Below, one piece after another: positions 48,508 through 57,419 of a stretch of DNA of 64,000 nucleotides. Every line of letters begins with the position of its first letter. Position 1 is the first letter of the stretch. A program made the position numbers and the translations under genes. The notes beneath the pieces are model-generated. The model saw only the letters and a list, made by a program, of their open reading frames with translations. It had not been told where the DNA came from and searched no databases. Origin of the DNA: Geothrix sp. (lineage in GTDB: Bacteria; Acidobacteriota; Holophagae; Holophagales; Holophagaceae); contig JAVBYJ010000011.1 of NCBI GenBank assembly GCA_030824075.1, positions 1-64,000 on the forward strand. The letters are read 5' to 3'.

Positions 48508-48605
48508 AAGGCCGCAGAAGTCACAGACTCATTACCCCACGCAGGCGGGACATGGTGTGAAAATAGAAGAAATTAGCGGGAATTTCATAATCCGCGAGGA
48601 TCTTC

Positions 48606-49016
48606 ATGTTGAAAACGCTCATGACCTGCCTGCTGGCCCTGCCTCCCCTGGTGGCCGCGCCACCCCTGGAACCAGCGGGTATCCGCGTCTCCGGTGCCAT
48701 TCCCGTCTTTCAGGCAGATCCGGCTCCACCGTCCTGGCTGCGCCTGGAATCGCATGTCCTTGCGGACCCCGACTGCCGTCATTACGGGTACGAGGTCTAC
48801 GCGGGGGAGACCCAGTGGCTGGTGCGGTACGTGATGTTCCCAGAGGATCGGGAGGAGTTCCGCGAGATCGAACAGGTCTTTCTCTATCCGAAGGAAAAGG
48901 GAAAGGCGAAGGTCGAGTCGATCGTTCCTGGTGACCTGCAGATCGAGCCCCAGGCGGCCCGCTGGAAGGGGCGGATCTTCCGGCTGGTGGACCGGCGGGA
49001 CCTGATCCGGGAGTGA
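48606..49016 (+). CDS. Small secreted CNP1-like hypothetical protein
   Basis: This 136-aa protein has a signal peptide (MLKTLMTCLLALPPLVA, cleaved around residue 18-20). A mature domain follows with strands and conserved-looking tyrosines (HYGYEVYAGETQWLVRYVMF) and a basic C-terminus. The arrangement faintly recalls CNP1-like secreted proteins, but I cannot confirm the family. The start codon follows GAGG. It lies between rocD and a MOSC gene on the same strand and shows no strong link to either. Confidence 0.6.
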   Translation: MLKTLMTCLLALPPLVAAPPLEPAGIRVSGAIPVFQADPAPPSWLRLESHVLADPDCRHYGYEVYAGETQWLVRYVMFPEDREEFREIEQVFLYPKEKGKAKVESIVPGDLQIEPQAARWKGRIFRLVDRRDLIRE

Positions 49017-49069
49017 TCCTGCGTGGCGGGTTCTTCCTGTTTCCTGGACACTGACCCGAGGAGGTGACT

Positions 49070-49534
49070 GTGAATCCAGGTTTGGTCGAGTCCATCCATC
49101 TCGCTGCCAGCGCCGAGGCCGCCATGCGCGGAGTGGCCCAGGCCGTGGCGCTCGCCGGCTCGGGCCTGGAAGGCGACCGCTACGCGACGCACACGGGCAG
49201 CTTTTCCGCCAAACCCAAACCGGGCCGCCAGATCACGCTCATCGAAGCCGAGGCCATCGAGGCGCTGGAGCGGGAACTGGGCCTGGCGCTGACTCCCGGA
49301 GAAACGCGCCGCAACCTCGTCACCCGCGGCATCGCGCTGAACCATCTGGTGGGCCGCGAATTCACCGTGGGTGACGTGCGGCTGCGTGGCCACGAGCTCT
49401 GCGAGCCCTGCGCGGAGCTGGCCCGCATGACCGGCAAGCCTCAGATCCTGCCCGGCCTGATCCACCGGGGTGGACTGCGCGCGGAAATCCTGGTGGGCGG
49501 GCTCATCCGGGTGGGGGACGCCGTCCGGTTCTGA
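49070..49534 (+). CDS. MOSC domain protein
   Basis: This 154-aa protein is a stand-alone MOSC domain, the fold at the C-terminus of Moco sulfurase, here without other domains. Family blocks are GLEGDRYA, GRQITLIEAEAIEAL, RRNLVTRGI and the conserved Cys segment GHELCEPCAELARM. The GL(R)AEILVGGLIRVGD closing block is also present. Stand-alone MOSC proteins are linked to sulfur carriage and molybdenum cofactor-related detoxification, but the substrate is unclear. I chose GTG 49070 because GAGGAGG is five bases upstream; an alternative GTG at 49064 overlaps that site. Confidence 0.88.
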   Translation: MNPGLVESIHLAASAEAAMRGVAQAVALAGSGLEGDRYATHTGSFSAKPKPGRQITLIEAEAIEALERELGLALTPGETRRNLVTRGIALNHLVGREFTVGDVRLRGHELCEPCAELARMTGKPQILPGLIHRGGLRAEILVGGLIRVGDAVRF

Positions 49535-49600
49535 CCGCCGGGGATCCTGCCGGGCGCCCGAGGCGGGCGGGCCCTCGACCGTTTCTGCTGAACCCCTGCC

Positions 49601-50488
49601 TCAGTTCTCTTGTTTCCAGGTGGCCAGGTCGGTTTCCAGGGGACCTGTCACGGCGGCAGGGGCCTTCTGGGTCTGCGCCAGATGGAGGGCCTTCTCCATG
49701 AGGGCCATGGCCTCGAGCCTTTGGCCAGCCTCGAAGTGGAGCCGGGCCTTCACGGCCAGGTTGGTGGGGTTCACCTTCAGCGTCAGCGATTGATTCACCC
49801 AGTCGAAAGCCTGGCGCAGAGGCACCGTCTTTTGGAGGCCGTATTCCGCGGCCTCGCAATAGACCTTCCAGTCCCGGGGGCGCTGTGCGAACAGCTTCTT
49901 CATGCGCGCGGTGGTGATCGCCTCCACATCCACCTCCACGAGAAAGCTCACCTTCACCTTCTCCCAGAAAAGCTGGACATAGGCCGTGGACTCACTGTTC
50001 GGATCAAGCACATACGTGAGCCAATTGGTATTGGCGTTGGCCCGTGGCCGCACGTCAAAGCGCAGGGCGTCCAGTCGCGGGTCGTATTCATAGGCGCCCC
50101 ACTGCTTGGCCCGCTTGTTCAGGATCACGGTCCAGATGTCGGGTCTGGGGATCATGAAGAGGGAATAGGTTCCGGCCTTTACTTCCTGGTCTTGGATCTT
50201 GACGTCATCGCTGAAGCGGATGGTCGTGGACTCGTTGGCGCCGGCCCGCCAGACCTGGTGGTAGGGCACGAGCGACCCCCAGATGGGGCGACCCCGCATG
50301 GCGGGACGGTGGTAGTTGATGCTGATGACGGTGGTGCCGATGGTTTGCTGGACGCTGGCCCAGGGGCTGCGTTGGGGAAAATGTGCGTCGAAAGGTCCCG
50401 CATTGACGGAAGCGGCCGGTCCGGAGGCGAAGGCCGGGCTGGTCAGGATCGCCAGGAACAGGGCGAGCACGGGCGGAGTGACGCGCAT
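49601..50488 (-). CDS. DUF2911 family secreted protein
   Basis: This 295-aa protein has a signal peptide (VLALFLAILTSPAFA). The DUF2911 domain follows, marked by SPWASVQQTIGTTVISINYHRPAMRGRPIWG, a stretch at about residues 41-71, and by WRAGANESTTIRFSDDV and GTYSLFMIPRPDIWTVILNK. The C-terminal third is helical and may contain TPR-like units (LRQAFDWVNQSLTLKVNPTN). The family is common in Bacteroidetes and Acidobacteria and has no known function. Confidence 0.85.
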   Translation of the reverse strand: MRVTPPVLALFLAILTSPAFASGPAASVNAGPFDAHFPQRSPWASVQQTIGTTVISINYHRPAMRGRPIWGSLVPYHQVWRAGANESTTIRFSDDVKIQDQEVKAGTYSLFMIPRPDIWTVILNKRAKQWGAYEYDPRLDALRFDVRPRANANTNWLTYVLDPNSESTAYVQLFWEKVKVSFLVEVDVEAITTARMKKLFAQRPRDWKVYCEAAEYGLQKTVPLRQAFDWVNQSLTLKVNPTNLAVKARLHFEAGQRLEAMALMEKALHLAQTQKAPAAVTGPLETDLATWKQEN

Positions 50489-50567
50489 CAGGACTCCAGG
50501 GTTTTTCCGATGATAACGGAAGGGCCGGACCAAGGATCCGGGACGAATCGCGCCCCATGGCTGGCCT

Positions 50568-51752
50568 TCATCCCGGGTTGAGGTGGCCGGGTTTCCCCGA
50601 CTTGAACCGGGCCAGAAGGAAACCCGCTCCGCCCGCGATGACGAAGGTGGAGAACCACACCGCCCGCGGCCCGGCCTTGGCGTAGGCCAGCACGCCCAGC
50701 CACGGGCCCAGGGCCAGGGCGGCGGCGAAGCTGAGCGAAAGCAGGCCCATGTACTCGCCCCGGCGGTCCGGCGGCGCCAGGGTGGCCACGGCGTCGCTCA
50801 TGGCGGGGAAGAGGATCATTTCGCCGAGGGTCCAGATGAGGGTGGTGAGGATCAGCGTGGTGTGCCCAGTGGCCCAGGCCGTGAGGCCGAAACCCAAGGC
50901 GACGCAGAGGGAGCCGAGCAGGAGCAGCCTCCCATGGGACCAGTGGGCCATGGCGAGGTTCATGGTCACCTCGAACACCACGATCAACAGCGTGTTCACG
51001 GTGAAGAGGATGCCGAAGAAGCGGCTGCCCAGGCCCAGATCGCGCACCACCCACAGGGGAAGCGTGCCTTCGATCTGGAAGAAGACCATCAACACCGGGA
51101 TGAAGGGCAGCAGGAGGAGCAGCAGGCGCTTGTCGCGCCAGGGGCTCTGTCCAGGTGCGTGATCGTGGGGCAGGCTGGGCGCGGGCGGTGTCTTCAGCAC
51201 CAGGGTCAACATCGCCGCGCCGGCCAGCGTGCTGAGTCCGTCGGTCCAGAACACCCAGCCATAACTGTAGTGGGCAATGAGCCCGCCCAGGGCCGGCCCC
51301 ACGGCCATGCCCAGGTTCACGGCCAGGCGATGCAGGGCGAAGACGGCCTTGCGCTGCTCCGGTGCCGCGAGGCCCGTGAGCAGGGCCATGGCGCTGGGCC
51401 AGAAGGCCTGGGTGAGGCCAGCCCACAGGAAGATCAAGGCAAAGAGCAGAGGCTTCGTCGTGGCGAGCGGCAGCACCAGCAGCAGGACACCCGAGGACCA
51501 GAGGCTGGCCTTCAGCACGCGGACGTGGCCCAGCCGGTCCGCCAGCCGGCCCGAAAAGGGACCTGCGGCCAGGGCCCCCGCCCCGTAGACCATCATTCCG
51601 TAGCCAGCCTCTCCCGGGGTCCAGCGGCGCCCTTCGGTGAGGTACAGCACCAGGAAAGGCAGGGCCATGGTGCCCAGGCGGTTGATCAGCGTGGTGGCGC
51701 AGACCAGCCAGACTTCGCGGGGAAGGCCGCGGAGGCCCTTCCATGGGTTCAT
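50568..51752 (-). CDS. Major facilitator superfamily transporter
   Basis: This 394-aa membrane protein has twelve predicted helices in two halves. The MFS loop motif between helices 2 and 3 is seen as GPFSGRLADRLGHVRVL. The start at 51752 is an ATG overlapping the stop of the rhodanese gene (ATGA). Overall it resembles drug/H+ antiporter-1 type exporters; the substrate is unknown. Coupling to a sulfurtransferase gene hints at a sulfur compound, but that is only inference. Confidence 0.88.
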   Translation of the reverse strand: MNPWKGLRGLPREVWLVCATTLINRLGTMALPFLVLYLTEGRRWTPGEAGYGMMVYGAGALAAGPFSGRLADRLGHVRVLKASLWSSGVLLLVLPLATTKPLLFALIFLWAGLTQAFWPSAMALLTGLAAPEQRKAVFALHRLAVNLGMAVGPALGGLIAHYSYGWVFWTDGLSTLAGAAMLTLVLKTPPAPSLPHDHAPGQSPWRDKRLLLLLLPFIPVLMVFFQIEGTLPLWVVRDLGLGSRFFGILFTVNTLLIVVFEVTMNLAMAHWSHGRLLLLGSLCVALGFGLTAWATGHTTLILTTLIWTLGEMILFPAMSDAVATLAPPDRRGEYMGLLSLSFAAALALGPWLGVLAYAKAGPRAVWFSTFVIAGGAGFLLARFKSGKPGHLNPG

Positions 51753-52591
51753 GACAGACCCTGCGCGAGTGTGCTCATCTCCCGGCCGCTTCGGCACCAC
51801 TCGCTCCAACTGCCGACGTAGAGCGCGGCGCCAGACAGTCCCGCCACTTCCAGGGCCAGGAGTGTGTGACAGGCGGTCACCCCGCTGCCGCAATGGACGG
51901 TGAGGCGCTCAGGGGGCGTGCCATCCAGCAGGGCCTGGTACTGGGCGCGCAGGGCCTCCGGCGACTTGAAGCGCCCATCGGCGCGCAGGTTGTCATTCCA
52001 GGCCAGATTCCGGGATCCGGGAATGTGGCCGGCCACGGGGTCGAGGTGCTCGACCTCACCCCGCCAGCGTTCCGCGGCACGCACATCCAGCAGCTTCTGG
52101 GACGGATCGCGGCGCAGGGCTTCCACGGTGTCCGCCTGGGCCATGGGGAGGAGCCATCGGTCAGCGGGGTAGATCCCCTCGGACGTCCCGGAAGGCTGCT
52201 CGACCGAGAGAGAGAAGCCTGCTTCCAGCGCAGCTGTCAGGCCGCCATCGAGCACGGACACCCGCCTGTGACCCAGGGCCCGCAGCATCCACCAAAGCCG
52301 CGCCGCTGCGTTGCCGCCACCGCTGGCGTCGTAGACCACGACGGGGGTGTCCGGACCGATCCCCCAGCTCCCCACCTGTGCCGCGAACCGCGCCACGGAG
52401 GGCAGGGGGTGCCGTCCGCCCCGGGCGGGATCATGCTCTGGCTCAGAGGCTGTGCTGAGATGGCAGTCCAGTTCCGCGTGCCGGGCTCCGGGAAGGTGGC
52501 CAGCCGCGTAGTCTGCGGCCTTTGGGCGGGTATCCAGGAGGCGGATCGAAGATAGCCGGGCGTGGAGATCGGAAGCGGAGATCAGAGACAT
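51749..52591 (-). CDS. Sulfurtransferase with two rhodanese domains
   Basis: This 280-aa enzyme is of the thiosulfate/3-mercaptopyruvate sulfurtransferase type. The N-terminal domain (about 1-130, RLLDTRPKAADYAAGHLPGA) is structural. The C-terminal one holds the catalytic C234 in the active loop VHCGSGVTAC, whose CGSGVT form is typical of mercaptopyruvate sulfurtransferases. Conserved AGHIPGSRNL precedes it. It is cytosolic, without signal peptide. The start at 52591 gives the normal N-terminus; its stop overlaps the MFS start. Confidence 0.92.
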   Translation of the reverse strand: MSLISASDLHARLSSIRLLDTRPKAADYAAGHLPGARHAELDCHLSTASEPEHDPARGGRHPLPSVARFAAQVGSWGIGPDTPVVVYDASGGGNAAARLWWMLRALGHRRVSVLDGGLTAALEAGFSLSVEQPSGTSEGIYPADRWLLPMAQADTVEALRRDPSQKLLDVRAAERWRGEVEHLDPVAGHIPGSRNLAWNDNLRADGRFKSPEALRAQYQALLDGTPPERLTVHCGSGVTACHTLLALEVAGLSGAALYVGSWSEWCRSGREMSTLAQGLS

Positions 52592-52686
52592 CCAGCCAGT
52601 ATGAAGCGGCCGGCTCAGGCAGTACCCTGAAGACTGCTCATAGACCTCAGGCAATGCCTCCATTGCCCGAGGAACCCGGAGGTCCC

Positions 52687-53247
52687 ATGTCCGACACGTA
52701 TGTTCCCGAATCCCGCTGGCGCATGGTTGCCGCGGCTCTGCTGGTCGGAGGCGGCCTGCTGCTGGGCGGGGTGGTGCTGTTCCGTGGCATGTTCGGGGGG
52801 GCCTCTGGCTCCGATGGGGCGGCCAGCGGCACGGATGTGAGCCGCGTGGCCTTCCTGGATGCGGAGGGGAACCGGCGCACCCTGGCGGACTTCAAGGGCA
52901 AGGTGGTGCTGGTGGATGTGTGGGCCACCTGGTGCCCGCCCTGCCGGAAGTCGCTGCCGGAGGTGGCGGAGTTGCAGAAGGGGGGTGGCGACCGCTACGC
53001 GGTGCTGCCCATTTCCGTGGACCGCGGCGGCTGGGGCGACGTGAAACCCTTCCTGGCGCAGAATCCGCAACTCAGCCTCACGGCCTTCGTGCCGGATGGG
53101 GCCAAGGGCTTGGACGCCTTCGGCGAGATCAGCGGCATTCCGACGACGCTCATCATCGACCGGGAAGGCAAGCTGGTGAAGCGCTGGTCCGGCTACGGCG
53201 AGGGCATGGCCAAGCGGGCCCTGGATGAGGCCCTGAAGGCGCGGTGA
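52687..53247 (+). CDS. Membrane-anchored TlpA-like thioredoxin
   Basis: This 186-aa protein has an N-terminal membrane anchor (AAALLVGGGLLLGGVVLF, about residues 15-32). A periplasmic thioredoxin fold follows, of TlpA/ResA type, with the redox motif W-C83-P-P-C86 and the cis-Pro segment SGIPTTLIID. It would reduce disulfides in the periplasm, for example during cytochrome c maturation. The start follows GGAGG and the gene is divergent from the rhodanese gene. Confidence 0.92.
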   Translation: MSDTYVPESRWRMVAAALLVGGGLLLGGVVLFRGMFGGASGSDGAASGTDVSRVAFLDAEGNRRTLADFKGKVVLVDVWATWCPPCRKSLPEVAELQKGGGDRYAVLPISVDRGGWGDVKPFLAQNPQLSLTAFVPDGAKGLDAFGEISGIPTTLIIDREGKLVKRWSGYGEGMAKRALDEALKAR

Positions 53248-53345
53248 TCACCTGGCTCGAGCGCCGGTTGGGCCTCTGGGCCGAGGGCGGCACGCAATGA
53301 GTCAACTTCCTGGGCTGGGGATCCGATGACATCCCAGGGGGAGCC

Positions 53346-53852
53346 ATGTCCCGTGTCCTGTTGAGTCTGGTGGTCATGCTCGCCTTGACGGGGTGCCGGG
53401 AGGACCCTCGCCGCATCGAGAATGAAAACCTCGGCATCGCCGTCACCTTTCCCGGGCCCCCGAAGCTGCACCGGCATACGGATCCCGGCCCCTTTGGCGA
53501 GGTGGAGTGGTTCGATCTGGCCATGAGTCCGGCGGGCCGTCTGGACGAGACCTTTAGCGTCGCGGTGGGCAACCTGCCGCCCGGAGACAAGGGTGGAACC
53601 ACGCCCCGGGAGATCCTGACCACCTTCCAGAACTCTCTTGGCTACCGTTTCGGCGCGATTCGGCGGACGGACCTGCCCGCCGAAAAGGGGCCGGGTTTCC
53701 GCTACAAGGTGAAGGGCCCCACGGGGGGGAGCATCGAAGGCATCGTGGTGGTCCGCCGAGGCCGCCTGCATCACGCCCAGGCCATCGTGCGGAAGGAAGG
53801 GGACCGGCGCACCGCCGCCTTCCTTGATGATTTCGAGGTCAGGACACGCTAG
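53346..53852 (+). CDS. Small lipoprotein of unknown function
   Basis: This 168-aa protein has a lipoprotein signal with lipobox LTGC (Cys17). A compact mature domain follows that begins RIENENLGIAVTFPGPPKLH, reminiscent of the strand pattern in PsbP/MOG1-like envelope proteins; this family guess is weak. No catalytic residues stand out. Its 3' end overlaps the convergent HAD gene by 14 bases. The ATG follows GGGGGAGCC. Confidence 0.65.
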   Translation: MSRVLLSLVVMLALTGCREDPRRIENENLGIAVTFPGPPKLHRHTDPGPFGEVEWFDLAMSPAGRLDETFSVAVGNLPPGDKGGTTPREILTTFQNSLGYRFGAIRRTDLPAEKGPGFRYKVKGPTGGSIEGIVVVRRGRLHHAQAIVRKEGDRRTAAFLDDFEVRTR

Positions 53853-54504
53853 GGCCTGGGCGAGTCGGGGCCAGCCCCAGGGTGGCTTCGACGGCGGCGA
53901 TCAGGTGGTCCGCCGCCGCATCCCGGGTCAGATTCATATGCGCTCCGGGGACGGCGGCGCCGATGCCCAGGAAAGGCAGGCCCGCGGCGCGTGCCGCGGC
54001 GAGATCGTGAGGCCGGTCGCCCACATAGAGGTGGGGACCGGGGCAGCCGCGGAGGGCCGATTTCAACAGGTCCGTCCGGTCGTGGCGGGGCAGCGAGCCC
54101 AGTCGGGGGATGGTCGCATCGATGCCCAGAACGTCGGCCTTGAAGGCCAGCAGCTCCGGTGCGTTGCCGGAGACAAGCCAGACGCGGTGGGTCGCTGCCA
54201 GGCGATGCATGCCCTCCAGCACGCCCCGAAAGCCCACGGCCTCCTGCCCCCCGGGAGCGAAGGCCGCCCGGAACCGGGCCACGCAGGCGGTTCCATAGGC
54301 GGCATAGGCGGCCTCGTCCAGGCTGCGGCCGAACCGCATCCGGTGCAGCTCATCCACGATCTCCCAGTCCGTGGAGCCGCCGCAGCGCTCCAGCTCCTCC
54401 ACGGTGGGGGTTGCTCCCCAAAGCCCGCCGAGGGCCTCGCGCAGCAGCACGAAGCCGGAGCTGAAGTGCCCCAGGGTCCCATCGAGGTCGAAGCAGATCG
54501 GCAT
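53839..54504 (-). CDS. HAD-superfamily phosphatase (Gph-like)
   Basis: This 221-aa hydrolase has the HAD motifs in order: D6-x-D8-G-T (CFDLDGTLGHF), Ser in VWLVSGNAPEL, Lys in RTDLLKSALRG and the acidic pair in YVGDRPHDLAAA. A four-helix cap domain lies between motifs I and II. It resembles phosphoglycolate phosphatases in size and motif spacing, but HAD substrate choice cannot be called by eye. The start at 54504 is the only one giving motif I at the N-terminus. Confidence 0.85.
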   Translation of the reverse strand: MPICFDLDGTLGHFSSGFVLLREALGGLWGATPTVEELERCGGSTDWEIVDELHRMRFGRSLDEAAYAAYGTACVARFRAAFAPGGQEAVGFRGVLEGMHRLAATHRVWLVSGNAPELLAFKADVLGIDATIPRLGSLPRHDRTDLLKSALRGCPGPHLYVGDRPHDLAAARAAGLPFLGIGAAVPGAHMNLTRDAAADHLIAAVEATLGLAPTRPGPSVS

Positions 54505-54569
54505 CAAAGCACTCCGTATCTGGCCCAGGATCGCATGGGATGGCATCCTCGAAGGGAAGGTGGTTCCTC

Positions 54570-55163
54570 GTGCGTCGCTTGATGATTCTGTCCCTCTTGG
54601 TTCTTTCACTGCCGGTCAAGGCCCAGGAGGGGCTGCGCTATCGGATGCAGCTGTGGATGCGCGGCGAGTCGCAGTCCATGGAGGTGCGGTTCAGGCTCCA
54701 GTCGACGGCTGGAACCCGGAGCCACAACAAGGTGCAGAAACCGCGCATGGGCGGCTGGCGTCTGGAGGCAGACCGCACTCAGGGCACCCCCTATGCCCAG
54801 GCGATGCTGCTGGGCCGCGCCGAACGGCTGCTCTACCTGGCCGGCCCCGCGCCGCAAACCAGGCCCGAACCCATTCTCCTGCGCTTCGGCAGTCGCAGCC
54901 TGCCGGTGTGGAGCCTTGAAATCCCCAAGGGGATCCACGCCTCCACGGTGCTGGTGGAGATCGGTCCCAAACTGCTCGCGCTCTGCGATTTCAGCGCCCG
55001 GTTCGAACAAGGGGACATCGCCCGCCTGGAACTGCACCTGGAGGGCCTGGACAGCACGGTGGGGCTGGCCCCCGCCGAGGCCGGCACGACCCTTCTCAGC
55101 ACCCTTCAGGCCTGGGCAAGCGAGGCGCAGAGCGAGGCCGCCTCGGGAATCACAGTCCGGTAG
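54570..55163 (+). CDS. Secreted hypothetical protein
   Basis: From the GTG at 54570, behind AGGTGG, this 197-aa protein starts with a clean signal peptide (MRRLMILSLLVLSLPVKAQ). The mature part is beta-rich (LRYRMQLWMRGESQSMEVRF; LLALCDFSARFEQGDIARLE) and ends in an Ala/Glu-rich helix. No family is recognised. An upstream ATG at 54540 would bury the signal peptide behind ten residues and is less likely. Its stop lies two bases from that of the convergent gene. Confidence 0.65.
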   Translation: MRRLMILSLLVLSLPVKAQEGLRYRMQLWMRGESQSMEVRFRLQSTAGTRSHNKVQKPRMGGWRLEADRTQGTPYAQAMLLGRAERLLYLAGPAPQTRPEPILLRFGSRSLPVWSLEIPKGIHASTVLVEIGPKLLALCDFSARFEQGDIARLELHLEGLDSTVGLAPAEAGTTLLSTLQAWASEAQSEAASGITVR

Positions 55164-55165
55164 CG

Positions 55166-55900
55166 CTACAACACCGTCACGGTCGTGGTCTTCTTCGTCT
55201 GAGTGGAGGCCCCGAACCCGGCGTTGCGGTCCTCAGTGGTGGCGCGGGTCACGACCAGGCGGTGACCCACCCTGGCGAAGTGGCGCTCCTGGGTGTTGCC
55301 CCCTTCGAAGCTGATGAACATGCGACTGCCCTTGAAGGCGACGCTGCTGGAGAAGGCCAAGGGAAGGCCGTCGGAACCGATCCATACTTTGGCGTCCACC
55401 TTCAGTTCCTTGAGGTATTTTCGCTGACTCTCGGGGATCCTGGGCGTGATCTTCAGGACGAGAAGCTTCGCTGGGCGGCCCTGCCAGGGCTCGGTCCTCT
55501 CCTCCTGGACCTGGGCCTGGGCGAGGTCCCGCAGCAGGGCCTCCGCATGATTCAGGGACTCTGCGGTGTCCAGGGGATCAATATTCCGAAGGGCCATGCG
55601 AGTGGGGGCGGTCCGCTCGGGCTCCCGCTCCTGGGCCACCAGTTCCTTCACGGCCTGCTGCAGGAGCGGACGGGCCCAGGTGACCTTGAGGCCCTGGCCG
55701 TTCTCTTCGATCTGCGCGGATACGTGGCCCTGGCTGATGACGGGTTTCTTGTCGTCCATGGTCTGGCGCCAGAAGCTGTGCTCCAGCATGGCCTTGACGG
55801 GCTCACCGCCCGGGAGCTTCTGCAGGGCGGTCCTCAGGTCATCGAGGCCATTGGCGGAAAGGGGCAGGATCAAGGAAAGGGCCAAAAGGGCTGGGCGCAA
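55166..55900 (-). CDS. Secreted hypothetical protein
   Basis: This protein is best started at TTG 55900 (244 aa), because GGAG lies seven bases upstream and the next residues form a signal peptide (MRPALLALSLILPLSANG). The longer upstream reading is compositionally odd. The mature part has a helical middle (QQAVKELVAQEREPERTAPT; LNHAEALLRDLAQAQVQ) and a beta-rich end with a strongly Thr-rich tail (TKKTTTVTVL). Function is unknown. Being convergent and nearly contiguous with another secreted protein gene, the two may be related in role. Confidence 0.6.
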   Translation of the reverse strand: MRPALLALSLILPLSANGLDDLRTALQKLPGGEPVKAMLEHSFWRQTMDDKKPVISQGHVSAQIEENGQGLKVTWARPLLQQAVKELVAQEREPERTAPTRMALRNIDPLDTAESLNHAEALLRDLAQAQVQEERTEPWQGRPAKLLVLKITPRIPESQRKYLKELKVDAKVWIGSDGLPLAFSSSVAFKGSRMFISFEGGNTQERHFARVGHRLVVTRATTEDRNAGFGASTQTKKTTTVTVL

Positions 55901-56054
55901 GGTGGCTCCGGAAAAGGGGTTGCGGGCGGGGCTCCCGCGCCAGGCCTCAGGAAGATCAATGGGGTTAGATGTATGAAGGTTCCAAGGCCAGGGGAGGCAT
56001 GGGACCTCTACGGGATGGGCCCGGAAGGGCTTATTCTGGTGGATCGGGGGAAAC

Positions 56055-57419
56055 ATGCCGTTCCGGGACGAATGCGGGGTTTTCGGGATCTGCCATCAGG
56101 CGGAGGCCTCGCGTCAGACCTACCTGGGTCTCTACGCCCTCCAGCACCGGGGCCAGGAGGCCGCCGGCATCTGTTCCGGTGACGAGAAGGGTCTTCATTT
56201 GCACAAGGCCCAGGGCTATGTGGCCGACGTGTTCTCCGAGGCGGTCCTGGACGCCCTGCCAGGCGACGCGGCCATCGGCCACACGCGCTACTCCACCACC
56301 GGTGGCAATGTGGCCTCCGCCGCCCATCCCTTTCTCATCCACGGCCGCTTTGGCCAGGTGGCCCTCTGCCACAACGGGAACCTCACCAACACCGAGGAAC
56401 TGCGGGCCCGGCTCATCGCGGACGGCCACACCTTCACCAGCCCTTCCGACAGCGAGGTCCTGCTGGCCCTCATCAACCGGGCCCAGGCCGACACGCTTGA
56501 AGATGCCGTGGTCGCGGCCCTTCGCGAAGCGAAGGGCGCCTATTCGTTGCTCATCCTCACGGAAGATGCCCTCATCGCGGCCCGGGATCCCCGCGGCTTC
56601 CGGCCCCTGGCCATGGGGCAGATGAATGGCACCACCGTGTTCAGCTCCGAAACCTGTGCCTTTGACCTGGTGGGCGCCCACTATGAGCGGGATGTGGAAC
56701 CGGGCGAGATGATGGTAGTGCCCCGCCGAGGCGGAGAGGCAACGTCCCGCTTCCCCCTCCCCAAGGTGCAGCCGAAACCCTGCGTCTTCGAGCACATCTA
56801 TTTCGCTCGGCCGGACTCCCTGGTCTATGGCCAAAGCGTGATGATGGCCCGCCGCGAGATGGGGCGCCGCCTGGCCTTGCGCCATCCCGTGGAGGCGGAT
56901 CTCATCGTCCCCGTGCCCGACAGCGGCGTGAGCGCCGCCCTGGGCTATTCCGAACAGTCCGGCATCCCCTTCGACTTCGGCATCATCCGCAACCACTACG
57001 TGGGCCGGACCTTCATCGAACCCAAGCAGAACATCCGCAGCTTCGGCGTGAAGGTGAAGCTGAACCCGGTGCGCCACCTGCTCGCGGGCAAGCGGGTGGT
57101 GTTGGTGGACGACAGCATCGTGCGCGGCACCACCAGCAAGAAGATCGTGCAGATGGTGCGGGAGGCGGGCGCCAAAGAGGTGCATCTGCGCATCGCCTGT
57201 CCTCCCACCACCCACTCCTGCTTCTACGGCATCGATACCCCCAAACGGCAGCACCTCATCGCGTCCTATATGTCCCTGGGCGAGATCACGGAATTCGTCG
57301 AGGCAGACACCCTCGGCTATCTGGATCTGAAGGATCTGGAGGGCTGCATGGGCGACGATGGCCAGGGCTTCTGCTACGCCTGCTTCACGGGGGACTATCC
57401 CGTGGCTCCCGGAGCATGA
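56055..57419 (+). CDS. purF: Amidophosphoribosyltransferase
   Basis: PurF catalyses the first committed step of purine synthesis, making phosphoribosylamine from PRPP and glutamine. The 454-aa protein has a short head before the glutaminase nucleophile C7 (RDECGVFGI), which implies propeptide removal. It then has the Ntn glutaminase domain and a PRTase domain with the PRPP loop VVLVDDSIVRGTTSKK. Cysteines in QPKPCVFEHIYF, RIACPPTTHSC and GFCYACFTGDYP correspond to the B. subtilis-type [4Fe-4S] ligands, so it should need the SUF system. It overlaps the next gene by ATGA. Confidence 0.96.
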   Translation: MPFRDECGVFGICHQAEASRQTYLGLYALQHRGQEAAGICSGDEKGLHLHKAQGYVADVFSEAVLDALPGDAAIGHTRYSTTGGNVASAAHPFLIHGRFGQVALCHNGNLTNTEELRARLIADGHTFTSPSDSEVLLALINRAQADTLEDAVVAALREAKGAYSLLILTEDALIAARDPRGFRPLAMGQMNGTTVFSSETCAFDLVGAHYERDVEPGEMMVVPRRGGEATSRFPLPKVQPKPCVFEHIYFARPDSLVYGQSVMMARREMGRRLALRHPVEADLIVPVPDSGVSAALGYSEQSGIPFDFGIIRNHYVGRTFIEPKQNIRSFGVKVKLNPVRHLLAGKRVVLVDDSIVRGTTSKKIVQMVREAGAKEVHLRIACPPTTHSCFYGIDTPKRQHLIASYMSLGEITEFVEADTLGYLDLKDLEGCMGDDGQGFCYACFTGDYPVAPGA

